This document shows positions 60,677 through 64,000 of a DNA stretch of 64,000 nucleotides, piece after piece. Position numbers and translations under genes: made by a program. The first letter of the stretch is position 1, and every line of letters begins with the position of its first letter. Below the pieces are notes generated by a model. That model saw nothing but the letters and a program-made list of their open reading frames with translations. It did no database searches and was not told the DNA's origin. Source of the stretch: Clostridia bacterium (GTDB taxonomy: Bacteria; Bacillota; Clostridia; Oscillospirales; Acutalibacteraceae); assembly GCA_017441385.1 (NCBI GenBank), contig JAFRXY010000043.1, positions 1-64,000 on the forward strand, written 5' to 3'.

Positions 60677-60722
60677 TATCAAGACTCCTTCAAATTTAGT
60701 GTGGAGTTTGGAGCTAAAAAGT

Positions 60723-61664
60723 TCAGAGCATCCGTTTTTTCTTCATGACCACCATGGCCGCAACGCAGATCACCAGCGTAATCAAGCAGACAATCGCGAA
60801 ACCGAAGCGGGATTCGCCAAAGGGCATGCCCGACGACGGCACATTCATTCCGTAGAGTCCCGAAATGATGGTGGGAATAGCCATGACAAGCGTGATGGAA
60901 GTGAGATATTTCATCACGTTATTGAGCTTGCTGTCGATGATCGACGAAATCAGTTCCCGCGTCCCGTTGAGAATGTCGCGGTAGATGGCGGTCATTTCGA
61001 TGGCCTGACGGTTTTCCACGATAAGATCGTCCAGAAGTTCCTGATCGTCGGGGTATTGCTCCAGCCTTGTATAGCGGGTCAGGCGGTTGAGCACGCCGCT
61101 GTTGGCATTAAGCGATGTGGCGAAATACACCAGCGTGGATTCCAGTTCATGCAGGTCGATCAGGTCAATATCAGTGGTGTTGTCCCCTACACGTTCTTCT
61201 ATCTCGGTGCGCATTTTGTCTATCGTGCGGAGGGTCGCCTGATAGAAGGAAATGGTGCGGGCGATAATCTGGTAGATAAAGCGCATCTTTTTCTTGGTGC
61301 TGAAATCCTTGATGCGCTTGTTGATAAAGTCATTGAGAACAGGCGTTTCCACCGTGCAGACCGTGATGATGGCGGTCTGGGTAATCAGAATGCCAAGAGG
61401 AATCGTGGTATGGCGGTTTTTGTCATGTCTTACTTCTATGGATGGAATGTCGATCAGAATAAGAGTATAGCCGTCCTCCAGTTCTATACGGGAGCTTTCC
61501 TCATCGTCCAGAGCGGCCATGATATCGGCTTCATCAATATCGAAGCTGCCGGCGATCTCCGCCACTTCATTATAGGAGGGATCGACCATATTGACCCAGC
61601 AGCCGTCCTTGATTTTGTCTATTTCATGTAATACCTTGTTGTCGGTACGGTAGATCTTCATCAT
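60723..61664 (-). CDS. corA: CorA-like Mg2+/Co2+ transporter
   Basis: This 313-aa protein has a long cytoplasmic alpha/beta domain and two C-terminal membrane helices. The pore motif GMN is in SGLYGMNVPSSG, followed by the last helix and KKKRML. This is the CorA/ZntB family, which moves Mg2+ (sometimes Co2+, Ni2+ or Zn2+) as a pentamer. I chose the ATG at 61664, seven bases after AAGG. An extended -10 (TGGTATAAT, 61738-61743) lies upstream on the same strand. Confidence 0.94.
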   Translation of the reverse strand: MMKIYRTDNKVLHEIDKIKDGCWVNMVDPSYNEVAEIAGSFDIDEADIMAALDDEESSRIELEDGYTLILIDIPSIEVRHDKNRHTTIPLGILITQTAIITVCTVETPVLNDFINKRIKDFSTKKKMRFIYQIIARTISFYQATLRTIDKMRTEIEERVGDNTTDIDLIDLHELESTLVYFATSLNANSGVLNRLTRYTRLEQYPDDQELLDDLIVENRQAIEMTAIYRDILNGTRELISSIIDSKLNNVMKYLTSITLVMAIPTIISGLYGMNVPSSGMPFGESRFGFAIVCLITLVICVAAMVVMKKKRML

Positions 61665-61737
61665 AGAATAACCTTCTTTACGTGTCATACTGTACGCTTA
61701 TATCGAAACGACATCCGACCTTTATGCGATTTTTAAC

Positions 61738-61743
61738 ATTATA
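61738..61743 (-). promoter_or_regulatory. Extended -10 element for corA
   Basis: On the minus strand, TATAAT with TG one base before it (TGG-TATAAT). The -35 (TAGATT, 17 bases up) is weak. Confidence 0.65.
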
Positions 61744-61829
61744 CCATACCGGATTGATAAAATCTACAGTTTTATTATTATATTTTCAATGAAATTGTTT
61801 TCACAAATTTAAATTTTAAGTATTATTTA

Positions 61830-61858
61830 TTGACTTTTGGTTTTAGGTGATATAAAAT
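61830..61858 (+). promoter_or_regulatory. Sigma-A promoter of the lipoprotein/Lgt-like unit
   Basis: TTGACT (61830-61835), a 17-base spacer and TAAAAT (61853-61858), about 50 bases before the lipoprotein start. Confidence 0.68.
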
Positions 61859-61915
61859 AAAAAAGATTGTATTTTGGATTTTGTTTATTGGAATGCAATG
61901 AAGGAGAATTTCATT

Positions 61916-62542
61916 ATGTCATCATTCAAAAGATTATTATGTGCGGTTTCAGCGGTTTTTGTCTTGTTTTCATTGTCCGCATGTGCTTTTCCCACAAAAA
62001 TAATCGGTTCGTTTCCCGAACCGGAAGATACAGTAAAGGAATTTTTCGACAGTGTCTGCGCAGGGGATTTTGAAAAGTCGGATACCTATCTCGATGAGGT
62101 CTCACTGGTTCTGAAAAATCAGCCCGACGATATTTTTTCTGAGAAATTGTATGCGTATCTTTTGCAAAGCTACAGCTATACCGTGGAAGGCCAAGTAAAG
62201 AAATCGCAGTTTTCGGCTGAATGCAGCATCTCCTTTACTTATCTCAATTTCAATCTATTGTTGGACGATCTCAAAGCAGGATCCACAAAACTGGGAAAAA
62301 GATACATCGCTGAAAGCAAGGAAGGATATGTAACGTCAGACGAAAACGGCATCAGCCTGACGGATGAAGGCGCCAAAAAAATTGCCGCTGAGGTTCTTGA
62401 TGCCATGATGACAAAACCCGAAAAGTATTATTCCACCAATACATTTGATATACAACTCAGATATAACAGCTACAAATGGCTTGTTTATATCCCGGATGAT
62501 CTTTTTGACGCGATATGCGGCAACTATGAATCTGTAAAGTGA
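61916..62542 (+). CDS. Lipoprotein of unknown function
   Basis: This 208-aa protein has a lipoprotein signal (SSFKRLLCAVSAVFVLFSLSAC, lipid on the Cys). The mature part, starting PEPEDTVKEFFDSVCAGDFEKSDTYL, resembles the DUF5105/DUF4878-like NTF2-type folds common in clostridial lipoproteins, where a short helix-rich repeat precedes beta strands; I cannot name it with confidence. I chose the ATG at 61916, with AAGGAG eight bases upstream. It starts a three-gene plus-strand unit with an Lgt-like protein. Confidence 0.78.
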   Translation: MSSFKRLLCAVSAVFVLFSLSACAFPTKIIGSFPEPEDTVKEFFDSVCAGDFEKSDTYLDEVSLVLKNQPDDIFSEKLYAYLLQSYSYTVEGQVKKSQFSAECSISFTYLNFNLLLDDLKAGSTKLGKRYIAESKEGYVTSDENGISLTDEGAKKIAAEVLDAMMTKPEKYYSTNTFDIQLRYNSYKWLVYIPDDLFDAICGNYESVK

Positions 62543-62595
62543 AGGCATTGCATTGGCTTTCAGTTCACAACCAGCCCCGGAAAGGATAATATTAA

Positions 62596-63618
62596 ATGAA
62601 GAATATTGCTTTGATTCTCGGAAACATACATATTTACTGGCACGGAGTATGTATGGCCGCGGCCATTCTGCTTGCAGTGATGACTTCAATGATAGTATGT
62701 TCGGCCTTAAAAATCAAACGGAAAAACGATCTGCTTAACTGCATTCTGCTTTCCATGCCCATTGGATTGATTTGTTCACGTTTGTTATATTGGAGTTGCA
62801 GTCTGGAGGAATTTAAGTCATTCTCCGATCATCTCAATTTTGCAAGAGGAGGTTACGCGCTCTACGGCGCGATTTTCGGAGTGATGCTGACAGGCGCGGT
62901 ATTGAAAATCCTGAATAAGCAATTCAAAGCCGGCGCTGTATTGGATTGCACGGCGGTCGGCGGCGCACTGGGAATTGTTCTTGGCAGGCTTTCCTCGTAT
63001 TTTTCCGGCGACAATATCGGCATTGTTTTCACAAATGAGAAATATCATTTTTTTCCCCTGACAATCTATAACGAGCACAGAGGCGAATGGCTTTTCGCTG
63101 TTTTCAACTTTGAGGCGTTTTTTGAACTGATCATCTTTATTGTTCTCTGTGTGTTCTTTGTCAGGAACAACAATGAAAAGAAGGGCATGAAGGGAAAAGA
63201 CGGTGATATTGCCCTTCTGTTTCTTTTGCTTCACGGCTGTTCTCAAGGACTGTTTGACAGTATGCACTCCGACGCGCTTAAATTCATGAACAACAGCTTT
63301 GTAAGACTCCAGCAGATTCTGGGGGCGGTTTGCTTTACCGTGGTCACTGTCATATTTGTGGTTCGTTCGCTAAAAGCAAACGGCTTTAAAAAGTATCATA
63401 TCGTTTCTTCAGTCGTTCCGCTGGCCGCCGTTGGCATGACACTTTGGATGGAACTGAACAGAATCGGCTATCACAATTTCATAAGGAATTACACGGTGAT
63501 TTTCTTTAGTATGCTGGCAGCCGCCATCAACGGAATGCTCATCTACAAGACCACCGTCAACCACGGTCAGGAGGCTTTAGCCCAAGAAACGAAACAAAGG
63601 ACTGAGATAGATGTATAG
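62596..63618 (+). CDS. Divergent Lgt-like membrane protein
   Basis: This 340-aa protein has about eight membrane segments and the outline of prolipoprotein diacylglyceryl transferase (Lgt). The motif GLxxHGGLIG of Lgt reads GGYALYGAIFG, with Tyr90 in place of the essential His, and GRFGNFINGE reads GRLSSYFSGD, keeping Arg131 but changing Asn to Ser. True Lgt adds diacylglycerol to lipoprotein cysteines; this copy may have another lipid substrate or no transferase activity. It lies 53 bases after a lipoprotein gene and overlaps the next gene by 8 bases. A normal Lgt is not in the window. Confidence 0.78.
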   Translation: MKNIALILGNIHIYWHGVCMAAAILLAVMTSMIVCSALKIKRKNDLLNCILLSMPIGLICSRLLYWSCSLEEFKSFSDHLNFARGGYALYGAIFGVMLTGAVLKILNKQFKAGAVLDCTAVGGALGIVLGRLSSYFSGDNIGIVFTNEKYHFFPLTIYNEHRGEWLFAVFNFEAFFELIIFIVLCVFFVRNNNEKKGMKGKDGDIALLFLLLHGCSQGLFDSMHSDALKFMNNSFVRLQQILGAVCFTVVTVIFVVRSLKANGFKKYHIVSSVVPLAAVGMTLWMELNRIGYHNFIRNYTVIFFSMLAAAINGMLIYKTTVNHGQEALAQETKQRTEIDV

Positions 63619-64000
63619 GAAGCATAATAACAAAAACAGAATCATGTCAGATGAACAGGCAGAAGAACTGATCAAGTCCCTTTATGACAATTATTCCGAC
63701 TCAGATTTTGACTACAATTACAACGACAACGATAGCGATATTAACAATTATAATGAAACGGCAGCGACAAACGAATCTTCATACAGCGCTTACTATCCTG
63801 ACGAAGAGATCGCCGATGCTTCTGATTATGCGGAAAAAATATCCGAAATTCCGTCCCAACCTAGCTCCCTCAGCCAAAGAAAAACAGCGGTTAAAAAAGA
63901 AACCGTCAAAAAGGAGGCCAGCCGTCAGTCTGTTTTCGCTAAAATATCTTTACTTGTTGTTTCGATCATCCTGTCTTCATGGTTATTGCCTTCCGGAAAT
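63611..64000 (+). CDS. Asn/Tyr/Asp-rich membrane protein (partial)
   Basis: At least 130 residues are visible; the gene runs past the window end. It starts at an ATG inside the Lgt-like stop region (8-base overlap, AAAGGA nine bases upstream). Residues about 24-60 are low-complexity Asp/Tyr/Asn/Ser (SDSDFDYNYNDND). Residues about 85-115 are polar and basic (KKETVKKEASR), and a membrane segment begins near residue 115 (KISLLVVSIILSSWLL). The N-terminal part is therefore probably cytoplasmic. I do not recognise it; the rest may show a domain. Confidence 0.65.
   Translation, partial: MYRKHNNKNRIMSDEQAEELIKSLYDNYSDSDFDYNYNDNDSDINNYNETAATNESSYSAYYPDEEIADASDYAEKISEIPSQPSSLSQRKTAVKKETVKKEASRQSVFAKISLLVVSIILSSWLLPSGN

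Overview
The window looks like chromosomal core sequence from a spore-forming, low-oxygen Firmicute of the class Clostridia. The Oscillospiraceae/Ruminococcus group is my best guess, from four things: a very Thr-rich linker in a secreted NlpC/P60 protein, a class I lysyl-tRNA synthetase, AddAB, and a scattered set of sporulation genes (dpaA/dpaB, ylbJ, yqfC/yqfD, spoIIR, a SigH-like sigma factor). I saw no rRNA operon, CRISPR array, integrase or transposase. Three tRNA genes are present: Pro-GGG, Leu-CAA and Ala-GGC. Most genes lie on the minus strand in long runs. The 61.8-64.0 kb end looks more A/T-rich than the rest.

Layout. 0.2-7.9 kb is a minus-strand run: a DegT-like protein that has lost the PLP lysine, an FHA-FHA-ABC exporter, an overlapping Ser/Thr kinase, a membrane-anchored unknown, a secreted NlpC/P60 protein and a membrane alpha/beta hydrolase. 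8.1 kb is tRNA-Pro with a clear promoter and terminator. 8.3-13.7 kb is a deoxynucleoside breakdown cluster (YibE-like, YfbR-like, DeoC, DeoD with an odd tail, DeoB-Cdd fusion). 13.9-15.2 kb is an HtrA protease. 15.3-16.8 kb is dipicolinate synthase. 17-21.8 kb holds a zinc-ribbon protein, a SigH-like sigma factor, a class B PBP and an FHA-RodA fusion. 21.9-24.3 kb holds a lipoprotein serpin, a ThyX-like protein and two tRNAs. 24.4-29.9 kb holds mltG, a folate cyclo-ligase, a DJ-1 protein, a GNAT, a DUF2156 protein and tmk.

30-39.4 kb holds LysRS-I, an RsmF-type methyltransferase, a degenerate RadC, folC, valS under a T-box, and yebC. 39.7-41.1 kb has three tandem Gln/Pro-rich membrane proteins on the plus strand. 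41.2-46.7 kb has a flavin reductase-rubredoxin, then metH, its separate reactivation protein and metF, then maf and a small Cys-rich protein. 46.7-49.4 kb is ylbJ, divergent from yqfC-yqfD. 49.4-57.3 kb is a type 4 UDG, a repeat-rich intergenic region and addB-addA. 57.4-61.7 kb is spoIIR, ispE, an aminotransferase with an Lrp regulator, and corA. 61.9-64 kb is a plus-strand trio: a lipoprotein, a divergent Lgt-like membrane protein and an Asn/Tyr/Asp-rich membrane protein cut by the window end.

How the genes fit together. Phospho-signalling (kinase plus two FHA proteins, one an exporter and one a RodA) meets cell-wall work (PBP, RodA, MltG, NlpC/P60). The 8-14 kb cluster takes deoxynucleotides down to glyceraldehyde-3-phosphate and acetaldehyde. 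The metF-activator-metH set makes methionine with cobalamin. The observations I rate highest are the kinase/FHA-exporter pair, the DeoB-Cdd fusion, LysRS-I with an added tRNA-binding domain, family members missing catalytic residues (DegT, RadC, Lgt-like, ThyX-like), a hairpin covering the spoIIR ribosome-binding site, and the terminal lipoprotein/Lgt-like trio.
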